From Hyphomonadaceae bacterium ML37 (lineage in GTDB: Bacteria; Pseudomonadota; Alphaproteobacteria; Caulobacterales; Maricaulaceae): 64,000 nt of DNA. Positions 49,948 to 59,440 of this stretch are shown in pieces. The stretch is taken from positions 2,233,191 to 2,297,190 of the forward strand of contig CP091241.1 in NCBI GenBank assembly GCA_027627685.1, given 5' to 3'. The translations under genes were made by a program, and so were the position numbers. The notes under the pieces were generated by a model. That model was given only the letters and a program-made list of their open reading frames with translations. It did not search any database and had not been told where the DNA came from. The number at the start of each line of letters is the position of its first letter. Position 1 is the stretch's first letter.

Positions 49948-50574
49948 ATGTCCCGCCTGATGCCCCCTGCCGCCCCTGACGCCGACGCCGCCCTGCCCGC
50001 CTGCTCGCCCAGCGCCGAGACGCTGGCGCTGCTGGCGCTGCGCCGCTCCACAGTGGCGCGCGCGATGACCGGTCCGGGACCGGACGCACAGCAGCGCGAC
50101 GCCCTGCTGCGCCTGGCCGCGCGCGTTCCTGATCACGGCAAGCTGTTCCCCTGGCGCTTCGTCACCTTTGAAGGCGAGGCGCGCGCCCGCTTCGGCGACA
50201 TTCTGGAGGCGCGCCTGCGCGATCTGGAGCCTGGGGCGCCGCCGGAGCGCTTCGAGCTGGAGCGCAACCGCTTCACCCGCGCGCCGCTGGTGATCGCGGT
50301 GATCTCTGACGTCACCGAGAACCACAAAATCCCCGAATGGGAACAGATCCTGTCCGCCGGCGCGGTGTGCCAGACCTTGCTCATCGCCGCCAGCGCCATG
50401 GGGTTCGCGGCCCAATGGCTGACCGAATGGTACGCCTATGACCGCATCGCCCGCGCGGCGCTGGGCCTGGCCAGCGGCGAGCGGGTGGCGGGCTTCATCT
50501 ATATCGGGACCGCCAGCGAAGGCCCGACCGAGCGCCCCCGCAAACCCCCGCGCGTCACGGCCTGGGGCGGGTAA
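49948..50574 (+). CDS. Nitroreductase-family protein
   Basis: A 208-residue FMN-dependent oxidoreductase of the nitroreductase fold (YdjA-like). It shows LRRSTVARAMTGPG in the FMN-binding start, RVPDHGKLFPWRF, and GAVCQTLLIAASAMGFAAQWLTEW in the dimer core. The physiological substrate is unknown. It is divergent from the tetR-type regulator, 133 nt apart, so it could belong to the same regulon, but this is inference. Confidence 0.9.
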   Translation: MSRLMPPAAPDADAALPACSPSAETLALLALRRSTVARAMTGPGPDAQQRDALLRLAARVPDHGKLFPWRFVTFEGEARARFGDILEARLRDLEPGAPPERFELERNRFTRAPLVIAVISDVTENHKIPEWEQILSAGAVCQTLLIAASAMGFAAQWLTEWYAYDRIARAALGLASGERVAGFIYIGTASEGPTERPRKPPRVTAWGG

Positions 50575-50617
50575 CCCCACCCGCACAGTCCGGAAGCGCT
50601 TGCACCGGCGCGCGATT

Positions 50618-50635
50618 TAAATGATATACCATTTA
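50618..50635. promoter_or_regulatory. Near-perfect palindrome before the membrane protein gene
   Basis: TAAATGATATACCATTTA is an 18-bp near-palindrome (one mismatched pair) in an AT-rich patch of otherwise GC-rich sequence. It lies 65 nt upstream of the start at 50700 and is a candidate operator or -10-overlapping repressor site. Confidence 0.5.
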
Positions 50636-50699
50636 GATCGAGCAGGATGATGCGCCGCCGCGCCGGCGCCCCTGCCCTGGAAGACACGGGGAGGCGTCG

Positions 50700-51392
50700 A
50701 TGTTGGAATTCTGGACCCAGTACGAGCTGGAGATCCTGCGCTGGCTGCACATTCTGGCCATGGTGTACTGGCTGGGCGGAGAATGGGGCGTGTTCCAGAC
50801 CTCCTACAAGGTGGTCAATCCGCGCCTGTCCTTTGACGAGCGCATGCGCCACATGGACACCGCCTACCGCATCGACATCCTGGCGCGCACCGGCATCATC
50901 ACGCTGCTGCCGCTGGGCCTGCACATGGGCTATCTGTGGAATGTCCAGCCTCTGGGCGGCGGATGGCTGGTGGCCATGTGGGCTGTCTGGGCGGTGTGGA
51001 TGGCCGTCACCTACGGGGCCTTCCTGACGCGCGGCAAGCCGATCTGGAAGACGCTGAACTTCATCGAGGACTGCACGCGCTATGTGCTGATCCCCACCCT
51101 GATCATAACCGCCATCACCTCCTTCATGGGGCTGGGCCCGTTCGAGGCCGGCACGGGCCAGGGATGGTATGCCGCCAAGGTGCTGACCTATGGCCTGGCG
51201 CTGATCATCGGGGTGATCCTGCGCTGGGTGATGCATGAATGGCAGGACACCTTCCGCATCCTGGCCGCCGGTCCCAATGCCCAGGTGGAGGCCAAGCTCA
51301 ACCGATCCATCGCGATCGGGCGGGGCGTGGCCTATGTCTACTGGGTGCTGATCGCCATGACCTGCTTCTTCGCGGCGGTGAAGCCGTTCTGA
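50700..51392 (+). CDS. Multi-pass membrane protein, CopD-like, unknown function
   Basis: A 230-residue inner-membrane protein with about five to six helices. Histidines lie within or at the edge of helices (RWLHILAMVYWLGG, GLHMGYLW, WVMHEWQD), as in membrane cytochrome-like or CopD-type proteins, so heme or metal binding is possible but unproven. A GGGAGG ribosome binding site precedes ATG 50700. It stands alone between a palindromic promoter region and a bidirectional terminator. Confidence 0.75.
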   Translation: MLEFWTQYELEILRWLHILAMVYWLGGEWGVFQTSYKVVNPRLSFDERMRHMDTAYRIDILARTGIITLLPLGLHMGYLWNVQPLGGGWLVAMWAVWAVWMAVTYGAFLTRGKPIWKTLNFIEDCTRYVLIPTLIITAITSFMGLGPFEAGTGQGWYAAKVLTYGLALIIGVILRWVMHEWQDTFRILAAGPNAQVEAKLNRSIAIGRGVAYVYWVLIAMTCFFAAVKPF

Positions 51393-51421
51393 GCTGAACG
51401 CTGCAGGCAACGGCCGGACAC

Positions 51422-51457
51422 AAAAAGGCCGGGCGGCTCGTCTCCGCCCGGCCTTTT
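51422..51457. terminator. Bidirectional terminator between convergent genes
   Basis: AAAAAGGCCGGGCGG (51422-51436) pairs with CCGCCCGGCCTTTT (51444-51457). The A-run on one side and T-run on the other allow termination from both strands. Confidence 0.9.
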
Positions 51458-51476
51458 CATGCGCGCACGCTTGCGC

Positions 51477-53219
51477 CTACTCCATCATGGCGTCGCGAAG
51501 GCCGCGGAATTCATTGCCCTCATACCAGTTCGGCCACTCGTCGGATTCCGCCAGGCGGCGCGACAGACCGTAGAACAGCTCCCCGTCCTGCACGAAGCCG
51601 GACAAATCCCAGCTGTCGTCATACTCGTCGGACGGCTGGTGATAGTGCGCCGTGCGGTAAGCCTGCGCGATGGCGGCGCCATGGGCCTCGCCGTGCTCGA
51701 CATGCACCGTGCCGCCCTTGGCATAGAGCATCGGCACGCCCCGGCGGCCCAGCGAGATATGGTCAGAGCGGTAGAAGAAGCCCGCCTCCGGCGTGGGATC
51801 GGGGCTGAGATAGCGGTTCTGCCCCTCCGCCTCTTCGCGCAGCATGTCTTCCAGCTGCGAGGCGCCATATCCGATCACGACGACATTCTCGGTCTCGCCT
51901 ACAGGCTGTATGGCGTCGAAGTTGAAGCCGGCCACGGTCTGATTGAGCGGCACCAGCGGATTCTGCGCATAATACGCCGAGCCCAGCAGTCCCTGCTCCT
52001 CGGCGGTGACCGCCACGAAGATCAGTGAGCGGGCGGGCGCCTCGTCCGCCGCGAAGGCTTCGGCCAGCTCCAGGATAAAGGCCGTGCCCGTCGCGTTGTC
52101 GACGGCGCCGTTATAGATATTGTCATCGCTGGCGAAGTTCAGCCGTTCGCCCAGATGGTCCCAATGGGCCATGAACAGCACGTGCTCGTCCGGCCGCTCC
52201 GATCCGCGCACCATGCCGGCGACATTGCGCGAGCTCAGCTCACGCAGGCCGTTATGCAGCGTGGCGGTCATCTGCGCGCCGTCCAGCGGCACGGCCGTGA
52301 AACCCGGCTCGGCGGCGGCTTCGGCCATCTCGGCGAAGTTCAGGCCGGCGGCTTCAAACAATTGCTCGGCGATTTCCAGCTGGATCCAGCCCTCCACGTC
52401 CACAAACGGCTCGTCGGCGGCAGAGGCGAGGATGAATTGCGGGCCGCTCCAGGAATTGCGCACCGTGGCCCAGCCATAGCTGGCCGGTTCGGTCTGGTGG
52501 ACGATGATGGCCCCGGCGGCGCCCTGGCGGGCGGCCTCTTCATACTTGTAGGTCCAGCGCCCGTAATAGGTCATGGCCGAGCCGTTGAACAAGCCGCTGT
52601 CGGGCCGGGCATAGCCGGGATCATTGACCAGGATCACCACCGTCTTGCCGGTGACATCGAGGCCCGCATAGTCATTCCAGCCGAACTCCGGCGCCACCAC
52701 GCCATAGCCCACGAACACCATGTCGGACGGGTCGATGGCGACCGAATCCACCGGCTGCTGGGTCCAGAACACCACGTCCTGACCCATGCGCAGGCCCATG
52801 GGCTCGCCATTCACGCTGATCTCCAGATCAGAGCGCGCTTCGTCCAGGGTGGACTCGATCAGCGGCACATTCTGGAACCAGCCGCCATCCTCGCCCGCGG
52901 GCTCCAGCCCGGCGCGGCGCATCTCCTCGGCGATCCAGTCGGCCGCCGTCTCGCCCACCTCATGGCCGGGCGCGCGGCCCACGAACCGGTCATCGGCCAG
53001 GGTCGAGATCCGGTAGGCAAAGTCGGCTTCAGACATCGCGGCGCTGGTCTCAGCGTGATAGGGCCACTCGCCGCCATTGGCTTGGGTGGCGGCCCCTTCC
53101 GGCGCTTCCGCTTCCGGCGCCGCCACCTCCGGCTGATCCGCCGGCCTGTCCGCCGCCGGTTCTCCGCATGCCGCAAGCCCGATCAGACAGGCCCCGGCCA
53201 ATCCCGCAAATCGTAACAT
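51477..53219 (-). CDS. M28-family peptidase lipoprotein (larger type)
   Basis: A 580-residue secreted aminopeptidase-type enzyme. The lipobox ends at Cys18 (GLAAC) and is followed by an Ala/Glu/Pro-rich linker. A PA domain (about residues 140-300) precedes the catalytic M28 region with MAHWDHLG, GAVDNATG and TAEEQGLLG metal/catalytic motifs. It differs from the M28 enzyme at 17692-19278 in length and sequence. It probably degrades extracellular or periplasmic peptides. Confidence 0.92.
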   Translation of the reverse strand: MLRFAGLAGACLIGLAACGEPAADRPADQPEVAAPEAEAPEGAATQANGGEWPYHAETSAAMSEADFAYRISTLADDRFVGRAPGHEVGETAADWIAEEMRRAGLEPAGEDGGWFQNVPLIESTLDEARSDLEISVNGEPMGLRMGQDVVFWTQQPVDSVAIDPSDMVFVGYGVVAPEFGWNDYAGLDVTGKTVVILVNDPGYARPDSGLFNGSAMTYYGRWTYKYEEAARQGAAGAIIVHQTEPASYGWATVRNSWSGPQFILASAADEPFVDVEGWIQLEIAEQLFEAAGLNFAEMAEAAAEPGFTAVPLDGAQMTATLHNGLRELSSRNVAGMVRGSERPDEHVLFMAHWDHLGERLNFASDDNIYNGAVDNATGTAFILELAEAFAADEAPARSLIFVAVTAEEQGLLGSAYYAQNPLVPLNQTVAGFNFDAIQPVGETENVVVIGYGASQLEDMLREEAEGQNRYLSPDPTPEAGFFYRSDHISLGRRGVPMLYAKGGTVHVEHGEAHGAAIAQAYRTAHYHQPSDEYDDSWDLSGFVQDGELFYGLSRRLAESDEWPNWYEGNEFRGLRDAMME

Positions 53220-53410
53220 TATAACGCCCCTTCAAGGATTTAGCTCTGCAGCCATGGTGCAGTTATCCGCCTGCGCGCGCAAGCGCGCGGCCATGGCGCC
53301 CGCGACAAGCCCCCTCGACAAGCACCGGCGCGCGCGGTCATGGTGCGCGGTGAACCGCGTTCACCGCCCGCCGCCAGACGCGGGCCGGACACGACCGGGA
53401 GGAGATCATC

Positions 53411-54361
53411 ATGGACGCCGCTGCGCTGGACGCTGCGCGCATCGAGCTGGCGCCGGGCGGGGACTGGATCCTGCCTTTGATCCTGGCGGTGATCATGTTT
53501 TCCGTCGCGCTGAGCCTGAAGCCGCGCGACTTCCTGTTCCTGAAAAGTCAGCCGGGCAAATTCGCCGGCGCGGCGGCGGCGCAGATCATCGCCCTGCCGG
53601 CGATGACGCTGGGCCTCATCTATCTGATCAACCCTGTGCCCTCGATCGCGCTGGGGATGATCGTGGTGGCGTGCTGTCCCGGCGGCAATGTATCGAACTT
53701 CTTCACACAGCTGGGGCGTGGCGACACGGCGCTGTCCGTGGCGCTGACCGGGACGTCCAGCCTCGCCGCCGCCCTGCTCACCCCCGTCTCCATCCTGTTC
53801 TGGACCAGCCTCTACGCCCCCACCGCCGCCATTGTGAACGAGATCACAGTGAGCCCGGCGGCGTTCGTGATCCAGACCACGCTCATTCTCGCGATCCCGC
53901 TGGCGTTGGGCATGGCCTTCGCCTTCCGCTTTCCGGCCACAGCGGCGCGCATCCGCCCGGTTTTGATGATCGCCGCGCTCATCGGCATTCTGTCCATGGT
54001 GCTCGGCGGGCTGGCGGCCAACTGGGCGCTGCTGACGGCGACGGCGGGCGCAGTGCTGGGGATCGTCATCCTCCACAACGGCCTGGCCTTCCTGACCGGC
54101 GCGGCGGCGGGACGGCTCCTGCGCTTCAACGCGCCGCGCCGGCGCTCGCTGACGTTTGAGGTGGGCATCCAGAATGCCGGGCTGGGCCTGGTGATTTTAT
54201 TGTCCCAGTTCGATGGGCTCGGCGGCGCGGCGGCGGTGGTCGGCCTGTGGTCGATCTGGCATTTGTTTGCAGGCCTCGGCCTGGCCGGCGCTTTCCGCCT
54301 CTACGACGCGCGCTGGCCCTGCGCCAAGGCGGAACCGGCAGAAGTAAGGAGCACCCCATGA
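53411..54361 (+). CDS. Bile acid:sodium symporter family (BASS) transporter
   Basis: A 316-residue membrane protein with about nine to ten helices. The family motif VACCPGGNVSNFFT and the later EVGIQNAGLGLVILL segment are clear. BASS proteins import organic anions with sodium. GGAGGAGATC precedes ATG 53411. The stop overlaps the start of the amidohydrolase (ATGA), so the transported compound may feed that enzyme; this is inference. Confidence 0.92.
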   Translation: MDAAALDAARIELAPGGDWILPLILAVIMFSVALSLKPRDFLFLKSQPGKFAGAAAAQIIALPAMTLGLIYLINPVPSIALGMIVVACCPGGNVSNFFTQLGRGDTALSVALTGTSSLAAALLTPVSILFWTSLYAPTAAIVNEITVSPAAFVIQTTLILAIPLALGMAFAFRFPATAARIRPVLMIAALIGILSMVLGGLAANWALLTATAGAVLGIVILHNGLAFLTGAAAGRLLRFNAPRRRSLTFEVGIQNAGLGLVILLSQFDGLGGAAAVVGLWSIWHLFAGLGLAGAFRLYDARWPCAKAEPAEVRSTP

Positions 54362-56139
54362 CCTATCACCTGAAAATCACCGGCGGCCTGATCCATGACG
54401 GCTCGGGGTCTGCCCCCTTCACCGGCGACATCGCCATTGCGAACGGCCGCATTGTGGCGGTGGGCGACGCGCCGGGCGCGGCGCGCGAGACGATTGACGC
54501 AGCCGGCTGCATCGTCACGCCGGGCTTCATCGATGCGCACACCCATTATGACGGCCAGGCGACCTGGGATGACCGGCTGGAGCCGTCCATCCGCCATGGC
54601 GTGACCACGGCGGTGATGGGCAATTGCGGGGTCGGGTTCGCGCCGGTGCGGCCCAGCGATCATGACCGGCTGATCCGGCTGATGGAGGGGGTTGAGGATA
54701 TTCCCGGTACGGCGCTGGCCGAAGGGCTGTCGTGGAACTGGGAGAGCTTCCCCGACTATATGGACGCGCTGGACGCCACGCCGCGCACCATGGATATCGC
54801 CGCCATGGTCGGCCACGACCCGCTTCGCGTCTATGTCATGAACGAGCGCGCGAGCTTTGACGCCCAGGCCAGCGAGGATGAGATCGCCCGCATGCGCGAC
54901 CTCGTCGCCGAGGCGCTGGATGCGGGCGCCATCGGCTTCTCCACCGGGCGGTCAGACCTGCACCGCACCGCCGACGGCGAGTGGACCCCGGCCTCGGAAG
55001 CCACAGCGAAGGAGCTCGCGGGCATCGCCAGCGCCTTCAAGGGGCGCGATCACGGCGTCATCCAGGCGGTGTCGGATTTCGATCTGCAGCGCGATTCAGA
55101 GAGCTTCCCCGCCGAGTGGTCGGTGATCGAGGCCTATGTGAAGGCGGCCGGCGGACGGCCCTTCTCCATTTCGGTGATGCAGCGCGATTTCGCCCCCGAC
55201 CAGTGGCGCCAGATCCTCAAAGGCCTCGAAGCGCTGGACGCTGAAGGCTACCCCGTGCGCGCCCAGGTCGCGCCGCGCGCCATCGGCGTGTTTCTGGGGC
55301 TGCAATGCACCTTCCACCCCTTCATGGGCTATCCCGCCTACAAGGCCATCGCCCATCTGCCGTTCGAAGACCGCGTGCGCGAGATGGCGAAGCCCGCCTT
55401 CAAGGCCGAGCTCCTGAGCCAGTCCTCAGACAAGCTCGCAGGCCCCGGCTCGTCGGTCCCGCCCATCGCCGACCTGTTGATCGAGAATATGGAGTTCGTG
55501 GCCGGCAAGCTGTTCACCCTGTCTGATGATCCAGATTACGAGCAGCCGCTCGACCGCTCCATCGGCGCCCGCGCCACGGCGCGCGGGGTCAGCGTGTGGG
55601 AGGAGCTCTACGACACGGTCATCGCGCGCGAGGGCCGCGAGCTCATCTACATGCCGATCTACAACTACACCGAGGGCGATTACGCCAATGTCCACGCCAT
55701 GCTGACCCATCGCCTGGCCATTCCCGGCCTGTCCGATGGCGGCGCCCATGTGGGCACGGTGTGCGATGCGAGCTTCCCCACTTACCTTCTGAGCTACTGG
55801 ACCCGCGACCGCAACCGCGGCCCCCGCATCGACATGGCGCGCGCGGTGCAGATGCTCACCGCCGACACGGCCGATTATCTGGGCCTCGGTGACCGGGGCC
55901 GGATCAGGCCGGGCCTCAAGGCTGACCTCAACATCATCGACCCCGAGCGTCTGCGCGTCCACGCGCCGTATCTGGTCCAGGACCTGCCCGCCGGCGGCCA
56001 GCGCCTGCTGCAAAAGGCCGAAGGCTATCGCGCGACGATTGTCTCCGGCGAAGTGGTGGTGCGTGATGATGAGGTGACGGACGCCCGCCCCGGACGGCTG
56101 GTTCGGTCGGGGCGGGGGATGGCGCTGGCGGCGGAGTAG
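54358..56139 (+). CDS. N-acyl-D-amino-acid deacylase-type amidohydrolase
   Basis: A 593-residue TIM-barrel metallohydrolase of the D-aminoacylase group. The N-terminal composite sandwich is followed by metal ligands FIDAHTHYDGQ (His61, His63) and the VTTAVMGNCGVGFAP segment. GLSDGGAHVGTVCD near residue 460 supplies a conserved Asp, with a C-terminal GLKADLNIID. The substrate could be N-acyl-D-amino acids or another cyclic amide. TAAGGAG precedes ATG 54358. It is coupled to the BASS gene. Confidence 0.92.
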   Translation: MTYHLKITGGLIHDGSGSAPFTGDIAIANGRIVAVGDAPGAARETIDAAGCIVTPGFIDAHTHYDGQATWDDRLEPSIRHGVTTAVMGNCGVGFAPVRPSDHDRLIRLMEGVEDIPGTALAEGLSWNWESFPDYMDALDATPRTMDIAAMVGHDPLRVYVMNERASFDAQASEDEIARMRDLVAEALDAGAIGFSTGRSDLHRTADGEWTPASEATAKELAGIASAFKGRDHGVIQAVSDFDLQRDSESFPAEWSVIEAYVKAAGGRPFSISVMQRDFAPDQWRQILKGLEALDAEGYPVRAQVAPRAIGVFLGLQCTFHPFMGYPAYKAIAHLPFEDRVREMAKPAFKAELLSQSSDKLAGPGSSVPPIADLLIENMEFVAGKLFTLSDDPDYEQPLDRSIGARATARGVSVWEELYDTVIAREGRELIYMPIYNYTEGDYANVHAMLTHRLAIPGLSDGGAHVGTVCDASFPTYLLSYWTRDRNRGPRIDMARAVQMLTADTADYLGLGDRGRIRPGLKADLNIIDPERLRVHAPYLVQDLPAGGQRLLQKAEGYRATIVSGEVVVRDDEVTDARPGRLVRSGRGMALAAE

Positions 56140-56164
56140 TAAGGACTGCCGCCGGGTTCCTTTT

Positions 56165-56338
56165 CTCCCCCCGCTTGCGGGGGGAGTGGCCCGTAGGGCC
56201 GAGGGGGGGAAGCGGCGGAACGATTATCCTGAGACCACGCAGAAGCGTCATCCCCCCTCCGTCCGCTTCGCTGCCATTCGGCGTGTCGATCGATACCCCG
56301 TATCGATCTTTGACGCCTCATCCCCCGCAAGCGGGGGA
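56165..56338. repeat. Extragenic palindromic element (copy 1)
   Basis: Two GC-rich hairpins bracket the convergent gap: CTCCCCCCGCTTGCGGGGGGAG (given here by position, 56165-56186, arms CTCCCCCCGC/GCGGGGGGAG) and the related 56321-56338 (TCCCCCGC/GCGGGGGA). The sequence GTGGCCCGTAGGGCCGAGG follows the first. The layout matches multi-copy palindromic repeats of alphaproteobacterial genomes and recurs at 59263-59416. Confidence 0.7.
56288..56308. repeat. Perfect 9-3-9 palindrome inside the element
   Basis: GATCGATAC and GATATCGATC-like arm GTATCGATC flank CCC exactly. It is not GC-rich like the surrounding repeat, so it may be a separate insertion or a protein-binding site. Confidence 0.6.
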
Positions 56339-56351
56339 GGACAAGTGGGCG

Positions 56352-56849
56352 TCAGCTCAACAACGCCCTGCAAATCGCCTCCAGCCCGGCGCGGTCCACT
56401 TCGTCAAACGCGTCGGGCTCCGTGGAATCCACATCCAGCACCGCCGCCAGCGAACCGTCGGGCGCAAACACCGGCACCACGATTTCCGAGCGGGAGCGGC
56501 TGTCGCAGGCGATATGGCCGGGGAAGGCTTCCACATCGGGGACAATCAGCGTTTCGCCCGACGCCGCCACCGCCCCGCACACGCCCTTGCCGAAGGGGAT
56601 GCGCAGACAGCCCAGCGTGCCCTGATAGGGGCCGACCACCAGCTCGCGCGGCTTTTGCGGGTCCACCACATAGAATCCAGTCCAGAAAAACCGCGGCGCA
56701 AAGGCATGCGCCAGAAGGCAGGCCGCCGTGGCGTAGCGGGCGGTGGCGCTGGTCTCGCCCGCCACGACAGAGGCGATCTCGCGGGCGAGGCGCTGATAGG
56801 CCTGTTCGCGGGTTTCGCCCTCGGGCGCAGTGCTCATTGCTTCGGCCAT
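56352..56849 (-). CDS. msrC: Free methionine-(R)-sulfoxide reductase (GAF domain)
   Basis: A 165-residue GAF-fold enzyme reducing free Met-R-sulfoxide. The three redox cysteines are Cys81, Cys91 and Cys115, with the same spacing as E. coli MsrC (84, 94, 118). TGFYVVDP, GPYQGTLGCLRIPFGKGVCG and HIACDSRSRSEIVVPV are family signatures. ATG 56849 is chosen because GGAG lies 7 nt upstream; in-frame starts at 56855 and 56836 are also possible. Confidence 0.94.
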   Translation of the reverse strand: MAEAMSTAPEGETREQAYQRLAREIASVVAGETSATARYATAACLLAHAFAPRFFWTGFYVVDPQKPRELVVGPYQGTLGCLRIPFGKGVCGAVAASGETLIVPDVEAFPGHIACDSRSRSEIVVPVFAPDGSLAAVLDVDSTEPDAFDEVDRAGLEAICRALLS

Positions 56850-57040
56850 GATCATGCTCCTGTTCAAAGGATATCTGTGCACTGAGATAGGTGACGCGGC
56901 GCGTGCGCGCATCTGCGGCCCGCAGCCGACCCTGACCGGCACAGCCCCGCGCCATTGTGCTTTTGCCCTTGCATGACTAGAAAAGGGGGCAATCCAACAT
57001 GGCCGCACGCGCGCGGCGATCAACCCCTGAGGCCCATTCC

Positions 57041-59242
57041 ATGAAGACCTATCTGTATCTGGGCGCCGCAGCCGCCGTCCTGCTGCTGGCCGCCTGCAAT
57101 CCCGCCGATGACACCCCGCCTGCGCCGGATGCGTCCCAGACCGAAGCCGACGCCGCGGCCGACGCCGAGGCGGACGCCGCTGAAGACCGCGCCGAAGCCG
57201 CCCAGAGCAACCCGCTCCTGGCGCAATGGGACACGCCCCACGGCGCGCCGCCGTTCAGCCGGTTCCAGCCTGACCATTTCATCCCGGCCTTCGAGGCGGC
57301 GATGGAGACCCATCGCGCCGAGATCGACGCCATTGCGTCCAATCCCGACACGCCGACCTTTGACAACACCATGCTCGCCCTGGAAAACGCCGGCGCCGAT
57401 CTTGGCCGCGTGGCGCGCGTGTTCAGCAATCTGACCAGCTCGGCCAGCAATGACGCGCTGGACGCCATTCAGGCGGAGATGAGCCCGCGCCTGGCGCGCC
57501 ACAACTCTGCCATCACGCTGAACGCCGATCTGTTTGGGCGCATCGACTATCTGCACCAGCGCGGCGGCGAGATGGGCCTGACGCCCGAGCAAGCCCGCCT
57601 CATTGAGGTCTATCACGAGAATTACGTGCGCGCCGGCGCCCAGCTGGAAGGCGAGGACCGCGAGCGCTTCGCCGAGATCCGCGCCGAGCTGGCCGGCCTT
57701 TACACGCTGTTCGCCCAGAACGAGCGCCGCGACAGCGAGCTGTGGACCCTGCCGCAGACCGAGGCTGACCTCGCCGAGCTGCCCTCCAGCATCGCTTCGT
57801 CCGCCCGCGCCGCCGGGGAAGCGCGCGATCTGGATACGCCCGTGATCACGCTGCAGCGCTCGCTGGTCGAGCCCTTCCTGCAGCAATCGCCCAACCGCGC
57901 CCATCGCGAGGCGGCCTGGACCGCCTTCTATAACCGCGGCAACAACAACAACGAGTTCGACAACAAGGACAATATCCGCCGCATCCTCGAGCTGCGGCTG
58001 GAGCTGGCCAATCTGCTGGGCTTTGAAACCTTCGCTCATTACCGCACCGCGGGCACCATGGCGGGCACGCCGGACGCCGCCCAGGGGCTGATGGAGCAGG
58101 TCTGGGAGCCGGCGCGTACGCGCGCTCTGGAAGAGCAGGCCGATATCGAAACCCTGATGGCCCGCGACGGCATTGAAGACGACGTCATGGGCTGGGACTG
58201 GCGCTACTACACCGAACAGGTCCGCGCCGAGCGCTATGACCTCGATGAGAGCGAAGTGAACGCCTATCTCGATCTGGAGAATATGATCGCGGCCCAGTTC
58301 TACGTGGCCGAGCGCCTGTTCGGCGTGCGCTTCACCGAGCGCACCGATATCGAGACCTATCACGAGGATGTCCGCGTCTGGGAAGTGACGCGCGCGGATG
58401 GCGGCGAAGTGGTCGGGCTTTTCTACGGCGATTATTTCGCCCGTCCCGGCAAGCGCTCGGGCGCGTGGATGAGCTCGTTCCGCCCGCAGAACGGCATCAC
58501 CGGCGACATCCCGATCATCATCAACAACTGCAATTATAACCGTCCCGCCGATGGCGAGCCGGCGCTGATCTCGTTCACCGACGCCACCACCCTGTTCCAC
58601 GAGCTGGGCCACGGCCTGCACGGCCTGCTGTCCAATACGCAGTACCCGTCACTGGCGGGCACGTCGGTGGACCGCGATTTCGTGGAATTCCACGCCCAGG
58701 TGCTCGAGCACTGGTTCGCCGAGCCGGAAGTGCTGGAGCGCTTCGCCCTGCACTATGAAACCGGCGAACCCATGCCGCGCGAGCTGCTGGACCGGGTGCT
58801 GGAAGCCCAGACCTTCAATGAAGGCTTCAGCACGGTGGAGTTCCTGAACTCCGGCCTGGTGGACATGGCCTATCACCGCCACACCGACCCCACATCCATC
58901 GATGTCGAGGCGTTCGAAGCCGAGGTGCTGACGCGCTATGGCAGCCCGCAGGCCATCCCCATGCGCCACCGCTCCACGCACTTCCTCCACGTCTTCTCCG
59001 GTGAAGGCTATGCGTCGGGCTATTACAGCTATCTTTGGGCCGGCGTGCTGGACAATGACGGCTTCGACGCCTTCGTGGAAGCCGGCGACGTCTTCGATCC
59101 GGAAACCGCCGCACGTCTCAATGACGTGTTCTCCTCGGGCAACACGATCCCGGCGATGGACAACTTCATCAACTTCCGCGGCCGCGAACCGTCCGTGGAC
59201 CCCCTGCTGCGCAGCCGCGGCTTTATCGAAGCGGAGGGGTGA
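57041..59242 (+). CDS. M3-family oligopeptidase, lipoprotein
   Basis: A 733-residue zinc metallopeptidase related to peptidyl-dipeptidase Dcp and oligopeptidase A. The lipobox ends at Cys19 (LLAAC), followed by an Asp/Glu/Ala-rich linker. The active site FHELGHGLHGLL supplies His520, Glu521 and His524. It is envelope-anchored, unlike the cytoplasmic E. coli enzymes. ATG 57041 has GAGG 8 nt upstream; the earlier in-frame ATG 56999 would disrupt the lipoprotein signal. Confidence 0.94.
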   Translation: MKTYLYLGAAAAVLLLAACNPADDTPPAPDASQTEADAAADAEADAAEDRAEAAQSNPLLAQWDTPHGAPPFSRFQPDHFIPAFEAAMETHRAEIDAIASNPDTPTFDNTMLALENAGADLGRVARVFSNLTSSASNDALDAIQAEMSPRLARHNSAITLNADLFGRIDYLHQRGGEMGLTPEQARLIEVYHENYVRAGAQLEGEDRERFAEIRAELAGLYTLFAQNERRDSELWTLPQTEADLAELPSSIASSARAAGEARDLDTPVITLQRSLVEPFLQQSPNRAHREAAWTAFYNRGNNNNEFDNKDNIRRILELRLELANLLGFETFAHYRTAGTMAGTPDAAQGLMEQVWEPARTRALEEQADIETLMARDGIEDDVMGWDWRYYTEQVRAERYDLDESEVNAYLDLENMIAAQFYVAERLFGVRFTERTDIETYHEDVRVWEVTRADGGEVVGLFYGDYFARPGKRSGAWMSSFRPQNGITGDIPIIINNCNYNRPADGEPALISFTDATTLFHELGHGLHGLLSNTQYPSLAGTSVDRDFVEFHAQVLEHWFAEPEVLERFALHYETGEPMPRELLDRVLEAQTFNEGFSTVEFLNSGLVDMAYHRHTDPTSIDVEAFEAEVLTRYGSPQAIPMRHRSTHFLHVFSGEGYASGYYSYLWAGVLDNDGFDAFVEAGDVFDPETAARLNDVFSSGNTIPAMDNFINFRGREPSVDPLLRSRGFIEAEG

Positions 59243-59262
59243 GACTGATTTAAACTTGGCTG

Positions 59263-59416
59263 CCCTCCCCCTTGTGGGGAGGGTGGCCGAGCGTCAGAGA
59301 AGCCGGGTGGGGGCGCCGACGCCAGGCGGCCACTCCGAATCCTGCACCGTGCGGCGCCATCACCCCACCCGACCCGGCGCTCGCCCGCCGGCCCACCCTC
59401 CCCATTAAGGGGAGGG
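59263..59416. repeat. Extragenic palindromic element (copy 2)
   Basis: It begins with a palindrome at 59263-59283 (arms CCCTCCCC/GGGGAGGG, CTTGT centre) followed by TGGCCGAGCG. It ends with the related palindrome 59396-59416 (centre ATTAA). The two halves form a long inverted repeat around an inner GGGTGGGG/CCCCACCC pair. Same architecture as 56165-56338, and again between convergent genes. The gene-free stretch 59243-59601 contains only this and the next repeat. Confidence 0.75.
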
Positions 59417-59440
59417 AAAAATTGGGGTCAAAATTCCTGT

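Noticed and set aside
57020-58621. 533-residue open frame on the minus strand
   Set aside because: Antisense shadow of the M3 oligopeptidase.
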